64,000 nucleotides of DNA from NCBI RefSeq assembly GCF_024055715.1, contig NZ_JAMXMV010000008.1, positions 1 through 64,000 on the forward strand. The letters are read 5' to 3'. Below are positions 33,744-43,387 of this stretch, in pieces. Under the pieces are notes generated by a model, which saw only the letters and a list, made by a program, of their open reading frames with translations, searched no databases and was not told the origin of the DNA. A program made the position numbers and the translations under genes. This DNA comes from Actinoallomurus soli (GTDB lineage Bacteria > Actinomycetota > Actinomycetes > Streptosporangiales > Streptosporangiaceae). Numbering within the stretch: position 1 is the first letter of the stretch; every line of letters starts with the position of its first letter.

Positions 33744-34466
33744 TCACCAGGGCAGTGGGCCGTTCTCGTCGAAGTAACCGCACGTGGGTCCGTCCTCGCC
33801 CAGCAGCGCGAGGTCGATGGCGACCTTGGCACTCTGCGCGGGCGTCCGCAGTCCCCGGTGCTCGTTCAGGTCGGTGGCGGTGTAACCGGGCTCGCAGGCG
33901 TTGACCTTGATCGCGGTGTCCCGCAGCTCCTTGCCGTACTGGACCGTGATCGCGTTCAGCGCCGACTTGGACGATGCGTACGCGAGGTAGGGCGGCATCG
34001 CCGAGTCCGGGGCCGCGTAGGCGCTGATCGACGCGAGCCCGCTGGACACATTGACGATCCGCCCCGCCGGGGAGCGCCGCAGCAGCGGCAGCAACGCGTT
34101 CGTCACGGCCACGACCCCGAACACGTTCGTCTCGTACACGGCACGCATCGCCGGCAGGTCCGTCTCACTCGGTGGCCCGGGAACGGGCCGATCGGTGATT
34201 CCGGCGTTGTTCACCAGAATGTCGAGCCGGCCGAAGCGCTCCTCGATCCAGCCCGCCGCCTCGGCGATCGACGACGCGTCCGTGACGTCGACCCGCACGT
34301 AGTGGAACTCACCGCCGTCATCCCTCAGTGCGGCGACCGCCTGTTCGCCTCGTGCCCGATCACGGGCGGCCACCAGCACGGCGCAGTCGTGCCGTGCCAG
34401 CCCGCGAGCGATCTCGAACCCGATGCCCTTGTTCGCCCCGGTCACCAGGGCCAGTTTCGATGCCAT
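33744..34466 (-). CDS. Short-chain dehydrogenase/reductase
   Basis: A 240-residue classical SDR of the carbonyl-reductase kind. The cofactor motif TGANKGIG, the strand motif NNAG, the catalytic Ser in NVSSG and the pair Tyr-x3-Lys in YASSKSALN are all present. A basic residue after the first glycine motif and ARDRARG suggest preference for NADP(H). It overlaps no neighbour and is convergent with the Nudix gene (eight bases apart). It ends ENGPLPW, as in small plant-like carbonyl reductases. The substrate is unknown. Confidence 0.9.
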   Translation of the reverse strand: MASKLALVTGANKGIGFEIARGLARHDCAVLVAARDRARGEQAVAALRDDGGEFHYVRVDVTDASSIAEAAGWIEERFGRLDILVNNAGITDRPVPGPPSETDLPAMRAVYETNVFGVVAVTNALLPLLRRSPAGRIVNVSSGLASISAYAAPDSAMPPYLAYASSKSALNAITVQYGKELRDTAIKVNACEPGYTATDLNEHRGLRTPAQSAKVAIDLALLGEDGPTCGYFDENGPLPW

Positions 34467-34544
34467 GCGACGATCGAATCTTTTAGAGCGCGCTCGAAGT
34501 CAAGCCCGTCGCTTGGGACCGGGGCGCTCGGGAATGGTGGCGCT

Positions 34545-34964
34545 ATGACGGAACAGCACCCGGGCGAGGCGCCCCGGAGACCGGTTCTGATCGTCGACGG
34601 GGCGAACGTCGTGGGCGCCACGCCCGACGGCTGGTGGCGCGACCGGGCCGGTGCGGCGACGCGCCTGCGTGACCGGCTCGCCCGTCTCGGCGCGGTGGAG
34701 GGACTGCCGGGGGCCGGCTCCGGCACCGTTCAGCCGGAGGTCATCCTGGTCACGGAGGGCGCCGCCCGTGGCGTGCCGGGCGTGCCCGGCGTGCGCGTCG
34801 TCGAGGCGCCGGGCAGCGGCGACGACACGATCGCCCGGCTGGCCGCACCCGAGGCGGGAGAGCAGCGCACCGTCGTCACCGCCGACCGCGGGCTGCGACG
34901 CCGCGCCGAGGCGGCGGGCGCCTCGGTCGTCGGCCCCACGTGGCTCCTGGACCGCCTGCCCTGA
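34545..34964 (+). CDS. NYN/PIN-like nuclease-domain protein
   Basis: A 139-residue single-domain protein. LIVDGANVVG near the N-terminus, GSGDDTIARLA in the middle and VVTADRGLRRRA near the end supply the acidic residues expected of NYN (PIN-like) metal-dependent RNases. It is similar over its length to the C-terminal half of the Nudix fusion at 32926-33735 and, unlike that copy, keeps the acidic residues. The RNA target is unknown. The ribosome site before ATG 34545 is weak (GGTGG). The frame extends far upstream, but antisense to the SDR gene, so I did not use it. Confidence 0.78.
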   Translation: MTEQHPGEAPRRPVLIVDGANVVGATPDGWWRDRAGAATRLRDRLARLGAVEGLPGAGSGTVQPEVILVTEGAARGVPGVPGVRVVEAPGSGDDTIARLAAPEAGEQRTVVTADRGLRRRAEAAGASVVGPTWLLDRLP

Positions 34965-35008
34965 CCCCGATCCCACCGAAGACGCGGATCGGTGCCGGTC
35001 GGCCGTGT

Positions 35009-35028
35009 TATTGTCCAACTTGACAATA
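35009..35028. promoter_or_regulatory. Putative TetR operator TATTGTC-n6-GACAATA
   Basis: Perfect seven-base arms with a six-base spacer immediately before the ribosome site (AGGAGG) of the TetR gene. The left arm can serve as a -10 box, so binding there would repress the gene's own promoter. Confidence 0.7.
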
Positions 35029-35038
35029 GGAGGCCCCG

Positions 35039-35686
35039 GTGACGGCACCACGGCGCAGGCGCCGTTCGCCCGACGAGGCGCGCGAGGAGATCCTCGCCGC
35101 GGCGGCGGCGCTGATCGCCGAGCGCGGACCGGACGGTGCCGGCCTCCGGCAGGTGGCCGAGGCGGTCGGCGTCACGCACGGCCTGGTGACGCACTACTTC
35201 GGCACCTACGGCGCCCTCGTCCGTGAGGTCCTCCGGCGCGAGAACGCACTGCTGCGCGACCGCGTACGCGAGCGGATCCGGGCCGAGGCGGGCGTGCCGA
35301 CCGCCACGGGCATGATGGGCGTCCTGTTCGACGCGCTCGCCGACGAACGGTACGTACGCCTGTTCGCCTGGGCCGAACTGCACGCCGACCTGGGCATGGC
35401 GGACCAGGGCCTGCGGGAGCTGGTCGACGCCATGGAACGGGGCATCCGCGCGGCACTGCCCGGACCGGAGGTCCCGGGACGGGACCGGATCGAGGCGGTC
35501 GTCCTGCTCGGCCTGGCCGCCTCCTACGGCTACGCCATCGGCGGCCGGTCCTGGCTCTCCGCGCTCGGCCACGACCCGGCCGACCCCGCCAGGCAGGCCG
35601 CCTTCCGGTCGAGCCTGACGACCGTGCTCGCCGGCTACATGACGGAGGACTCCGGGCTGGTGCCCCGGGACGAGGAGGACCGGTGA
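35039..35686 (+). CDS. TetR-family regulator
   Basis: A 215-residue TetR-type repressor with an N-terminal helix-turn-helix (AREEILAAAAALIAERG, then LRQVAEAVGVTHGLVTHYFG, residues about 13-60) and a divergent helical ligand-binding domain. It starts with GTG 35039 behind AGGAGG, directly after a perfect inverted repeat that is probably its own operator. The stop overlaps the start of the next gene (GTGA), so the membrane protein downstream is likely part of the same response. The ligand is unknown. Confidence 0.92.
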   Translation: MTAPRRRRRSPDEAREEILAAAAALIAERGPDGAGLRQVAEAVGVTHGLVTHYFGTYGALVREVLRRENALLRDRVRERIRAEAGVPTATGMMGVLFDALADERYVRLFAWAELHADLGMADQGLRELVDAMERGIRAALPGPEVPGRDRIEAVVLLGLAASYGYAIGGRSWLSALGHDPADPARQAAFRSSLTTVLAGYMTEDSGLVPRDEEDR

Positions 35687-36174
35687 ACGGCGTGACGTTA
35701 GACGTCGCCCTCGCGGTAGGGATCACCGCGCTCGTCATCGTCCTGCAGTTCGCGACGCGGCCGGTGCGGTGGCAGGCCTGGATCTGGGTGCTGCTCTGCG
35801 TCGCCCGCGGCCTCGTTCCGCCGGGACCCGCCCGGGCGACCACCGCGGGCATCACCCTGCTCGTCGTCTCGCTGATCGCCTCCGCCTTCTTCGGCGCGTT
35901 GCGCGGCCGGACGATGCGGATGTGGCGGGACCGGGACGGCGTCGTCTACCGGCGGGGCGGCGGTGTCACGTTGCTGCTGTGGCTGGCGACGATCGCCACC
36001 CGGCTCGTGCTCACCGCGCTGGGGCACGCGGTGTTCGACGAGCCGATCGACCTCGATGCCCTGTGGCTGGGACTCGGTGTGACCCTCGCGGCCCAGCAAC
36101 TGGTCATGACCCGCCGCGCCGGCCGTCTCCCGCAGCCGGACCCCCGGCCCGCCCGGCCCGCCCGCACCCGCTGA
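35683..36174 (+). CDS. DUF1453-like membrane protein
   Basis: A 163-residue protein with four predicted membrane helices (about residues 6-24, 30-46, 52-72 and 95-112, with a further hydrophobic stretch near 125-142). The segment FGALRGRTMRMWRDRDGVVYRRGG between helices is typical of the DUF1453/CcdC-like family, whose biochemical role is not known. A Pro-rich tail follows. GTG 35683 overlaps the TetR stop; co-regulation by that repressor is inferred. Confidence 0.75.
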   Translation: MNGVTLDVALAVGITALVIVLQFATRPVRWQAWIWVLLCVARGLVPPGPARATTAGITLLVVSLIASAFFGALRGRTMRMWRDRDGVVYRRGGGVTLLLWLATIATRLVLTALGHAVFDEPIDLDALWLGLGVTLAAQQLVMTRRAGRLPQPDPRPARPARTR

Positions 36175-36210
36175 CCGCGGGCGAGCGGCACCACGAGTCC
36201 ATGATGGTCC

Positions 36211-36446
36211 TCAGACGAGCCGGCCGCCGCCGTCGACGTGCAGCACGGTGCCGGTTCCTCGCCAAGCACCTGGCCGGGCAGGTGAACGAGGGCGGGTCTT
36301 TCACCTTCTTCTCCGGGGTGGCCGCCTGGCGGCCCTCTCCCGAGCGGACCGTGATGGCCACGAAACAGGGGACCTATCACCTTGGCGGCGAAGGCCCGCT
36401 GGACCGCGGCGAGGTCCAGGTCGGCCAGAGGACCGTTGGCGGGCAC
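36211..36446 (-). pseudogene. SDR remnant with an internal inverted segment
   Basis: Read on the minus strand from 36446, the frame gives VPANGPLADLDLAAVQRAF and AKVIGPLF, a mid-N-terminal SDR stretch. The next expected piece, FLAKHLAGQVNEGGSFTFFS and on to RTVMATK, is present at about 36255-36363 but on the plus strand. The usual C-terminus GTVLHVDGGGRLV and stop follow on the minus strand at 36211-36255. About 110 bases have thus been inverted in place, and the N-terminus and roughly 80 C-terminal-half residues are lost. The bases to 36600 hold only an unrecognised plus-strand tail (LTAAFADLLSRQVRTDAG). Confidence 0.72.
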
Positions 36447-36584
36447 CGCGGCCGTCCTCAGCGCCTACAGCCGAATCCGCCCGGACCCCCTCACCGCCGC
36501 CTTCGCCGACCTGCTCTCCCGCCAGGTCCGCACGGACGCCGGACTGATCCGGCCCGCACGGCGCTGAGCCCCTTTGTCGCTGCT

Positions 36585-36613
36585 TTGCGTAGTCGATCAA
36601 CTACCTCTAGTGT
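36585..36613 (+). promoter_or_regulatory. Leaderless promoter of the Rpn-like gene
   Basis: TTGCGT and TAGTGT are spaced by 17 bases. The -10 box ends seven bases before the GTG start, and no ribosome site exists, so transcription should begin at or next to the start codon. Confidence 0.55.
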
Positions 36614-36620
36614 TCGACTC

Positions 36621-37472
36621 GTGCCCAGTCGTGACCACCAGATGGTGTTGGAGTTGATCCGGGAGCGTCCCGCGCTCGCGGCTGACCTGCTGGATTGCGT
36701 GTGCAAGGGGCTGGTGCCGTCGACCGCCCACGCGCGCCTGGAGTCCGCTGACCTCAGCGAGCACAAGCCGGTTTCCTATCACGCCGATGCCGTCGTGACG
36801 CTCGGGAGCGATCGCGCGGAGCTTGCCGTCATCGTGGAGGTGCAGCGGCGCCAGGACCCGCAGAAGCGCCTGACCTGGCCGGCGTACGTCGCAACCGCCC
36901 GCGCCCGGTTGGGCTGTCCGACCGTGCTCTTTGTGATCTCCCCGAAGCAACGCGTGGCCGGTTGGGCTCGCGAGCCCATCCTGCTCGGTCATCCGGGACT
37001 CGTCCTGCGCCCGCTCGTCCTCGGCCCGGACGAGGTCCCGGTCCTCACGGACGGACAGACGGTCCCCGTCCCGGAGCTCGCCGCCCTGTCCGCCGTGGTG
37101 CACGGCCCGGGCCCCGACGGTCCCAAGGTCTTTGAAGCATTGCTGCAGTGCATGAAGACCATCGATGCTCAGAGGGCACAGGGTTTAATAGACGAGGTAA
37201 TCGCCGTGCTTCCTCGGGCGGCTCGGGATCTTCTGGAGGGATTGATGAAGACCGCAACCGGCGAATACAAGAGCGAGTTCTTCCGCAACGCCGTCCGTGA
37301 GGGGCGGCGTGAGGGGCGGGTGGAGATCATCCTCGACGTACTGTCCGCCCGGGGAGTCATAGTGCCGGATGAAGCGCGGGCGCGGATCGAACAGTGCGCT
37401 GATCTCGATCAGCTCGTGGAGTGGGGGCGGCGGGCGGCCACGGCGGACTCCATCGAGGACGTGCTCGGCTGA
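36621..37472 (+). CDS. Rpn/PD-(D/E)XK-type nuclease-like protein
   Basis: A 283-residue protein. The N-terminal half has the restriction-endonuclease-like pattern DAVVTLGSDRAELAVIVEVQRRQD, read as D...ExQ with the acidic EVQ strand, then KRLTWPAYVATARARLGCPTV; this is the layout of the Rpn / transposase-like nuclease family. The C-terminal half is helical and charged (FRNAVREGRREGRVEIILDVL, split by glycine). Relatives promote RecA-independent recombination or are mobile domestic copies; the role here is not known. No terminal repeats flank it. It starts with GTG 36621 without a ribosome site. Confidence 0.68.
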   Translation: MPSRDHQMVLELIRERPALAADLLDCVCKGLVPSTAHARLESADLSEHKPVSYHADAVVTLGSDRAELAVIVEVQRRQDPQKRLTWPAYVATARARLGCPTVLFVISPKQRVAGWAREPILLGHPGLVLRPLVLGPDEVPVLTDGQTVPVPELAALSAVVHGPGPDGPKVFEALLQCMKTIDAQRAQGLIDEVIAVLPRAARDLLEGLMKTATGEYKSEFFRNAVREGRREGRVEIILDVLSARGVIVPDEARARIEQCADLDQLVEWGRRAATADSIEDVLG

Positions 37473-37489
37473 GGGCGTCTGTACGCGAG

Positions 37490-37521
37490 CGGGCCCCGGG
37501 ACGATCACGTCCCGGGGCCCG
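37490..37521. terminator. Bidirectional terminator
   Basis: CGGGCCCCGGGACG pairs with CGTCCCGGGGCCCG (14 perfect base pairs, ATCA loop) between the convergent Rpn-like and S15 peptidase genes. Confidence 0.82.
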
Positions 37522-37534
37522 TCTCATTCGCGGA

Positions 37535-39463
37535 TCAGCGGAACTGGCGGGGCTGCTTGGGCAGCACGACGTGGGTCGGGCCGCGCCACTTCTGCTGGGC
37601 GGAGAAGGACGGCGTCGACAACGAGCCGCCGATGATCACCGGGAGGGTGATCTGGCTGCCGGCCAGGTCGACGGTCACGGCCGCGCCGGTGGCGTCGTCG
37701 TCCTGGGTGTCGGCGTCGGTGCCGATGAGGACCAGGGCGAGCCGGTGCCCGGCCTTGAAGCGGTAGTCCTGCGGCAGGGTGTTCCAGCGGACCGTGTAGG
37801 TCTTGCCCGGCGTCAGCGGCGACGGGTGGCTGAGTGACGTGCGGTTCTGCGCGTCGAGGTAGCCGCGGGTCACCACGTTGACGTCGGAGGTCACGGTGTC
37901 CGTGACGACCTTGTAGTAGCAGGCGTCGTCGGTGGCCGTGCTCTCACCGTGGCAGTCCTGGGTGGTCAGCGTCTTGACGCCCGATCCGGCGCCCAGGTAG
38001 TTCACCCGGGTGTCGGTGCCGTAGTCGACGAGCAGCGCGCCGAGGTTCGCCGTGGGCTTGTCGAGCTTGATCTTCAGGCTCACCCGCGGCGTGCCGGACA
38101 GCCGTACGTCGGTCTTCAGCGGCGGGGTCGTGTAGGCCAGCCGGTACGGCTTCGCCGTGGTCGGGTCGGACACGGCGTCGTCCTCGGCCTGCTTGGTGTC
38201 GCTGTAGGTGCCGACGCCGGTGCCGGCCTTGAGGCCGAGGGAGCCGTCCGCCTGGGGGCGCAGGCTGAGCTGCCGGGTGTGCGGCGCGGGCCAGTCGGAC
38301 TGGGTGGCCCACTGGTCGGGCCCGACCTCGACGTCCGCGCGCGGCTGCTTCATGATGTCGTTCGGCAGCTTCCAGAGCCAGTGGTCGAACCACTGGTGCA
38401 GGGTGTCCACCCAGACGTCGCGGCGGAAGTCGAACGGGTCGACGTGGCCGTACTGCGACAGCCATACCTTGCGGGGCACTCCGCGTTTCGCCAGGGCCGC
38501 CCACCAGGTGGAGAACTGGCTGGGCTTGACGTTCAGGTCGTTCAGCCCGTGGACCGCGAAGACGCTGGCGTGCACCCTGCTCGCGTCGGCGATCGGCCCG
38601 GTGCGGTAGTTGCGCTCGTTCCAGAAGGCGTTGTAGTTGCCGGTGGCGTCGTCCTGGCCCTGGGTGAGCCGCTGCTGGACGGCGGCGCACTTGGCGGGCG
38701 GGTCGGTGTCGACCACCTGCGCGAGGCCGTCCTCCTCGCCCTTGAACCAGATCACGCCGTTCATGCGGCTGTAGTCGTACCAGGAGCTGATCGCGGAGAT
38801 CGGCACGATGGTGTCCAGACCCTTGACGCCGGTGGCCGCGACGGCGTTGGCGAGAGTCCCGTCGTACGACTTGCCGATCATGCCGGCGTGACCGGTGGAC
38901 CAGGTGGCCTTGACCGGCCTGCCCTGGGCGTCGAAGGCCTTGGCCCGGCCGCCCAGCCAGTCGATGACGGCCTTGCCGCCGAGCACGTCCGACGCGCCAC
39001 CGGAGGTGGGGCAGCCGTCGGACTTCGTGGTGCCGTCCATGTCGACCTGCAGGACGGCGTAGCCGCGCGGCACGAAGTAGTTGTCGTAGAACAGCGGGAA
39101 CTTCGCCGGGTTGCCGTTCGCGTCGTACGTCTTGCGCTCGCCCTCGTTGCCGCGGCCGAGGTTGTCGTAGTACGGGCTCTCGTCGATGATCGAGGGCACC
39201 TTCAAGCCGGCGTCGGTCTCCTTCGGCCGGATGATGTCGACCCGGATCAGGTCCTTCTTGCCGTCGCCGTCGGAGTCGACGCTCGACTGCACCCGGACGA
39301 ACTCCCGGATGGCGTTCTGGTACGAGAAGACGGGCTGGGTGACCCCGTCCGCCACCTTGATCGTCGGCTTCTTCGCCGCGTGGGCGGCGGGCGCCCCGGT
39401 CGCCGTGAGGGCGGCCGCGACTGCCATTGAGGCGAGAACTCCTCGCCGTGCTGAGATCCGCAC
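37535..39463 (-). CDS. Secreted Xaa-Pro dipeptidyl-peptidase-like S15 hydrolase
   Basis: A 642-residue alpha/beta hydrolase of peptidase family S15 / CocE-NonD type. A signal peptide spans about residues 1-29 (VLASMAVAAALTATGAPAAHA). The nucleophile Ser lies in IGKSYDGT, the acid probably in NDLNVKPSQ, and the His in QYGHVDPFD. The C-terminal jelly-roll domain includes HPSPLTPGKTYTVRWN. Family members remove Xaa-Pro dipeptides or cleave esters, so the exact substrate is open. It starts with GTG 39463 behind AGGAGG. It stands alone between two terminators. Confidence 0.88.
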   Translation of the reverse strand: MRISARRGVLASMAVAAALTATGAPAAHAAKKPTIKVADGVTQPVFSYQNAIREFVRVQSSVDSDGDGKKDLIRVDIIRPKETDAGLKVPSIIDESPYYDNLGRGNEGERKTYDANGNPAKFPLFYDNYFVPRGYAVLQVDMDGTTKSDGCPTSGGASDVLGGKAVIDWLGGRAKAFDAQGRPVKATWSTGHAGMIGKSYDGTLANAVAATGVKGLDTIVPISAISSWYDYSRMNGVIWFKGEEDGLAQVVDTDPPAKCAAVQQRLTQGQDDATGNYNAFWNERNYRTGPIADASRVHASVFAVHGLNDLNVKPSQFSTWWAALAKRGVPRKVWLSQYGHVDPFDFRRDVWVDTLHQWFDHWLWKLPNDIMKQPRADVEVGPDQWATQSDWPAPHTRQLSLRPQADGSLGLKAGTGVGTYSDTKQAEDDAVSDPTTAKPYRLAYTTPPLKTDVRLSGTPRVSLKIKLDKPTANLGALLVDYGTDTRVNYLGAGSGVKTLTTQDCHGESTATDDACYYKVVTDTVTSDVNVVTRGYLDAQNRTSLSHPSPLTPGKTYTVRWNTLPQDYRFKAGHRLALVLIGTDADTQDDDATGAAVTVDLAGSQITLPVIIGGSLSTPSFSAQQKWRGPTHVVLPKQPRQFR

Positions 39464-39579
39464 GCGCTACCTCCTGGGGTTGCGCGCGAAATCTCTCGCA
39501 CCGCGAGGCTCTCCCACAACATCATTGCCACATGTGGCCCGGTGATCATCGCCACTCGCGCGGCACCGGCCGCGCCGTT

Positions 39580-39614
39580 CCGTCGTGGCCGCGCCACCGG
39601 CACGGCCACGACGG
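39580..39614 (-). terminator. Terminator after glgB
   Basis: CCGTCGTGGCCG and CGGCCACGACGG form a perfect 12-base-pair stem with an 11-base loop, 20 bases past the glgB stop. It closes the glgE-treS-mak-glgB transcript. Confidence 0.7.
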
Positions 39615-39634
39615 TCATTCCGCGCGGGAGCGCG

Positions 39635-41845
39635 TCACTGCGCAGGGGTCTCCGGGGCGAGCCAGAGGGCGCCGAGCGGAGGCACCCGCAGGCAGGCGGA
39701 GGCCGGCAGCCCGTGGCTGGGATCCTCGACCGCCTCGACCGCGCCGAGGTTGCCGACCCCGCTGCCGCCGTACTCGTACGCGTCGGTGTTGACCACCTCG
39801 CGCCAGCGGCCCGCGCAGGGCAGGCCGAGCCGGTAGTTCTCGTGTGGGAGGCCGGAGAAGTTGACGACGCAGGCGAGCGGCGAGCCGTTCGGGCCGTACC
39901 GCAGGAAGGAGATGACGTTGCCCGCGACGTCGTCGGCGGCGATCCAGCGGAAGCCCGCCGGGTCGGTGTCCATCGTCCACAGCTGGGGCGACGCGGTGTA
40001 GGTGTGGTTCAGGTCGCGGACCAGGCGTCGTACGCCGACGTGGAAGTTGTCCTCGGCCTCGTCCAGCAGCCACCAGTCGAGGGAGCGGGACTCGGCCCAC
40101 TCCGCGCCCTGGCCGAACTCCTGCCCCATGAACAGCAGCTGCTTGCCCGGATGCGCCCACATGAACGCCAGCAGCGCCCGCAGGTTGGCGAACCGCTGCC
40201 ACTCGTCGCCGGGCATCTTGCCCAGCAGGGAGCCCTTGCCGTGCACGACCTCGTCGTGCGACAGCGGCAGCACGTAGTTCTCCGAGTACGCGTAGACCAT
40301 CGAGAACGTGATCTCGTGGTGGTGGTAGCCCCGGTAGAGCGGGTCCCGCTCGAGGTAGGCCAGCGTGTCGTGCATCCAGCCCATGTTCCACTTGAACCCG
40401 AACCCGAGCCCGCCGAGGTGGGTGGGGCGGGAGACGCCCGGCCAGGCGGTGGACTCCTCGGCGATCGTCACGATGCCGGGGGAGCGCTTGTAGGCGGTGG
40501 CGTTCATCTCCTTGAGGAAGTCGATCGCCTCGAGGTTCTCCCGGCCGCCGTAGATGTTCGGCGTCCACTCGCCCTCGGCGCGGGAGTAGTCCAGGTACAG
40601 CATCGAGGCGACGGCGTCGACGCGGAGCCCGTCGACGTGGAACTCCTCCAGCCAGTAGTTCGCGTTGGCGACCAGGAAGTTGCGGACCTCGGCGCGGCCG
40701 AAGTCGAAGATGAGGGTGCCCCAGTCCTTCTGCTCGCCGCGGCGCGGGTCGGCGTGCTCGTACAGCGGCGTGCCGTCGAAGCGGGCCAGGGCCCACTCGT
40801 CCTTGGGGAAGTGGCCCGGCACCCAGTCGATGATCACGCCGATGCCGGCCTGGTGGAGCCGGTCGACGAGGTGGCGGAAGTCGTCGGGGTTCCCGAAGCG
40901 GGAGGTGGGGGCGTAGTAGGACGTCACCTGGTAGCCCCAGGAGCCGCCGAACGGGTGCTCGGCCACCGGCAGGAACTCCACGTGCGTGAAGCCCATCTCG
41001 GTGACGTAGCCGACCAGCTGGTCGGCGAGTTCGCGGTAGCCGAGGTCGGCGCGCCACGAGCCGAGGTGCACCTCGTACGTGCTCATCGGCGAGTGCAGCG
41101 CGTCGTAGGACTTGCGGCGCGTCATCCACTCGTCGTCCTCCCACTCGTAGGAGGAGGTGAAGACCGTGGACGCGGTGGCGGGGGGCCGCTCGGCGTACCG
41201 CGCCATCGGGTCGGCCTTGCGCCGCCAGACCCGGTCGGCGCCGAGGAGCTCGAACTTGTAGTTCGTGCCGTCGCCGACGTCCGGGATGAACAGCTCCCAG
41301 ATGCCCGAGGCGCCGAGCGAGCGCATCGGGTGGGCCCGGCCGTCCCAGTGGTTGAAGTCGCCGATGACCCGTACTCCGCGGGCGTTCGGCGCCCACACCG
41401 CGAAGGAGGTGCCCGACACCGGGCCGAAGACCGAGGCGTACGTGCGGGTGTGCGCGCCCAGGACCTTCCACAGCTCCTCGTGCCGGCCCTCGCCGATCAG
41501 GTGCAGGTCGAGCTCGCCGAGGGTCGGCAGGTGCCGGTACGGGTCGTCCTGGATCACCTCGGGCCCGTCGTACGCCACCGCCAGCCGGTAGTCCGGCACC
41601 GCCTGGGGCTCGTCCCCGGCGAGGGAGGCGTCGGCCGGCAGCGTGACCGCGAAGACGCCCTCGTGCACGTGGCGCATCGGATGCCGGGCACCGTCCGGGA
41701 GGACCACCTTGACCGTGGTGGCCAGCGGCCGCAACGCGCGAACGGTGATGCCGTCGCGCCCGGGATGGGCGCCGAGCACGCTGTGGGGGTCGTGATGATC
41801 TCCGCCGATCAACCGGTCGATCTCGTCGTTGGTGACCCGCGCCAT
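39635..41845 (-). CDS. glgB: 1,4-alpha-glucan branching enzyme
   Basis: A 736-residue GH13 enzyme that cuts alpha-1,4 chains and re-attaches them as alpha-1,6 branches. An N-terminal CBM48-like region (about 110-220) precedes the barrel. The catalytic motifs are [18 protein letters not shown] (nucleophile Asp), IAEESTAWP (acid/base Glu) and [12 protein letters not shown]. The ATG at 41845 has GAGGAG five bases upstream; the open frame reaches 42184 but would overlap the kinase gene. It acts on the linear glucan made by GlgE and is the last gene of the run. Confidence 0.96.
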   Translation of the reverse strand: MARVTNDEIDRLIGGDHHDPHSVLGAHPGRDGITVRALRPLATTVKVVLPDGARHPMRHVHEGVFAVTLPADASLAGDEPQAVPDYRLAVAYDGPEVIQDDPYRHLPTLGELDLHLIGEGRHEELWKVLGAHTRTYASVFGPVSGTSFAVWAPNARGVRVIGDFNHWDGRAHPMRSLGASGIWELFIPDVGDGTNYKFELLGADRVWRRKADPMARYAERPPATASTVFTSSYEWEDDEWMTRRKSYDALHSPMSTYEVHLGSWRADLGYRELADQLVGYVTEMGFTHVEFLPVAEHPFGGSWGYQVTSYYAPTSRFGNPDDFRHLVDRLHQAGIGVIIDWVPGHFPKDEWALARFDGTPLYEHADPRRGEQKDWGTLIFDFGRAEVRNFLVANANYWLEEFHVDGLRVDAVASMLYLDYSRAEGEWTPNIYGGRENLEAIDFLKEMNATAYKRSPGIVTIAEESTAWPGVSRPTHLGGLGFGFKWNMGWMHDTLAYLERDPLYRGYHHHEITFSMVYAYSENYVLPLSHDEVVHGKGSLLGKMPGDEWQRFANLRALLAFMWAHPGKQLLFMGQEFGQGAEWAESRSLDWWLLDEAEDNFHVGVRRLVRDLNHTYTASPQLWTMDTDPAGFRWIAADDVAGNVISFLRYGPNGSPLACVVNFSGLPHENYRLGLPCAGRWREVVNTDAYEYGGSGVGNLGAVEAVEDPSHGLPASACLRVPPLGALWLAPETPAQ

Positions 41846-41964
41846 GACGCTCCTCAGATGTTCTCGTATGCCCACGCTCTCCCTAAGCCTGCCCGACGAG
41901 CGTCGGCTAATCCTCGCTGGGTCCGGATCTTCGATCGGCGGAGGACACGGGATGAGCGCGCGCG

Positions 41965-43350
41965 TCAGGAGGCCAGGTAGCCGGACTCCGGGCGGGTGCT
42001 GAGGGCGGCGATCGACCCCAGCGGGATGGGCAGCCAGGAGGGCCGGTTGCGGGCCTCGTACATCACCTCGTAGACGGCCTTGTCGAACTCGAAGGCCCGC
42101 AGGATCACCTCGTGCGCGGCCGGGTCGACGCCGCCGGCCTCGGCGTATCCGTGGCAGAAGGCGGCGCGGTTCCGGTCGGCCCACTCCTGGGCGCGGTACT
42201 CCAGCTGGTCGCGGTCGCCGCGGAAGGTCTGCCCGTTGACGAGCAGGTGACGGGCCGCGTAGTCGAACGAGCGCAGCATCCCGGCGACGTCGCGGAGCGG
42301 GTGGGCGGGCGCCCGGCGCTCCTCCAGAGACTTGACGGGCTCGCCCTCGAAGTCCAGCAGCATCCAGCCCGAGTCGGTCCGCATGACCTGGCCGAGGTGG
42401 TAGTCACCGTGGACGCGCTGCACGACGAGGGGCTCGTCGAGCTCGGCCAGCGCGTCGAAGGCGTCGGTGAGCCGTCCGGCGTACGGCCGGAGCTGCGGGA
42501 CGACCTCACAGGTCTCACAGAGTCGCTCGTGCATCCGCTCGGCGACCGCGCGGACCTCGGCCGGGGTCATCTCACCGGTGCCGAAGGCGTTGGCCATGTC
42601 CCGGTGGACGTCGGCGGTCGCCGCGCCGAGCCGTTCGGACTCGGCGGCGAAGTCGCCGCCCACCTCGTCGGCACGCAGGTCGGCCTCGGCGTACAGGTCG
42701 CGGACGCTGGTGCCGGCGAGCTGCCAGCCGTCGGTGCCGCTGCGCAGGAACTCCGACATCATCGCGAGCGTGGACAGTGTGCCGCCGAGGTCGCTGGAGA
42801 ACCAGCCGTACAGCTCGGGGACGTGCTTGCTGCCGGCACGTGCGAGGCCGATGCTGACCTCGAGGTCGGGGTTGATGCCGGGGGTGAGCCGGCGGAAGAG
42901 CTTGCAGATGTAGGCGTCGCCGTAGATCAGCGAGGTGTTGCTCTGCTCGGCGGGGCTGGCGAAGCTCGGCAGGTCGGTGTCGATGCCGGTGATGGAGCGG
43001 AAGGTCAGCGGGCCGACGTCGACGTTGCCGGCCATGTTCTCCAGCCAGACCCGGGTCAGCAGGGGGTCGTGGACCGCGTCATAGACGCACGATCCGTTGT
43101 CGAGCTGCCCGATCGCGGCGTACTTGAGACGGCCGGGCAGCTCGCTGCGAACTCCGAGGGGCACCTGGTACCGGTCGGAGCCCCCCTCCTGGTGCACGGC
43201 GATGATCAGATGGTGCAGCGAGGGATCGCCCTCGACGAGCTCGGTGTCGGAGACGACGGATATCCCGTCGATCCTCCGATCTTTGCCCGCGAACCACCGC
43301 TGGCGCGGGAGCCAGTTCACCAACAGATCGTCGAGTCGTTCCAACAGCAC
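41965..43350 (-). CDS. mak: Maltokinase (Pep2/Mak1 type)
   Basis: A 461-residue kinase that phosphorylates maltose with ATP to maltose-1-phosphate, the GlgE donor. The N-terminus ([19 protein letters not shown]) is typical of Pep2/Mak. The phosphotransferase core shows [15 protein letters not shown] and [10 protein letters not shown] (the D and DFE residues of the aminoglycoside-phosphotransferase-like fold). GTG 43350 lies 37 bases after treS with GAGGTGA upstream. In many actinomycetes this domain is fused to TreS; here the two are separate neighbours. A 119-base gap separates it from glgB. Confidence 0.94.
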   Translation of the reverse strand: MLLERLDDLLVNWLPRQRWFAGKDRRIDGISVVSDTELVEGDPSLHHLIIAVHQEGGSDRYQVPLGVRSELPGRLKYAAIGQLDNGSCVYDAVHDPLLTRVWLENMAGNVDVGPLTFRSITGIDTDLPSFASPAEQSNTSLIYGDAYICKLFRRLTPGINPDLEVSIGLARAGSKHVPELYGWFSSDLGGTLSTLAMMSEFLRSGTDGWQLAGTSVRDLYAEADLRADEVGGDFAAESERLGAATADVHRDMANAFGTGEMTPAEVRAVAERMHERLCETCEVVPQLRPYAGRLTDAFDALAELDEPLVVQRVHGDYHLGQVMRTDSGWMLLDFEGEPVKSLEERRAPAHPLRDVAGMLRSFDYAARHLLVNGQTFRGDRDQLEYRAQEWADRNRAAFCHGYAEAGGVDPAAHEVILRAFEFDKAVYEVMYEARNRPSWLPIPLGSIAALSTRPESGYLAS

Positions 43351-43387
43351 TGACTATGTCACCTCGCCTGTGCCTCCTGTTTGCACG

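Noticed and set aside
36621-37472. Complete insertion sequence around the Rpn-like gene
   Set aside because: No terminal inverted repeats or target duplication were found; the hairpin at 37490-37521 is a normal terminator between convergent genes.
39542-41980. 812-codon plus-strand frame across glgB
   Set aside because: Low-complexity Val/Gly/Arg translation opposite a full-length branching enzyme.
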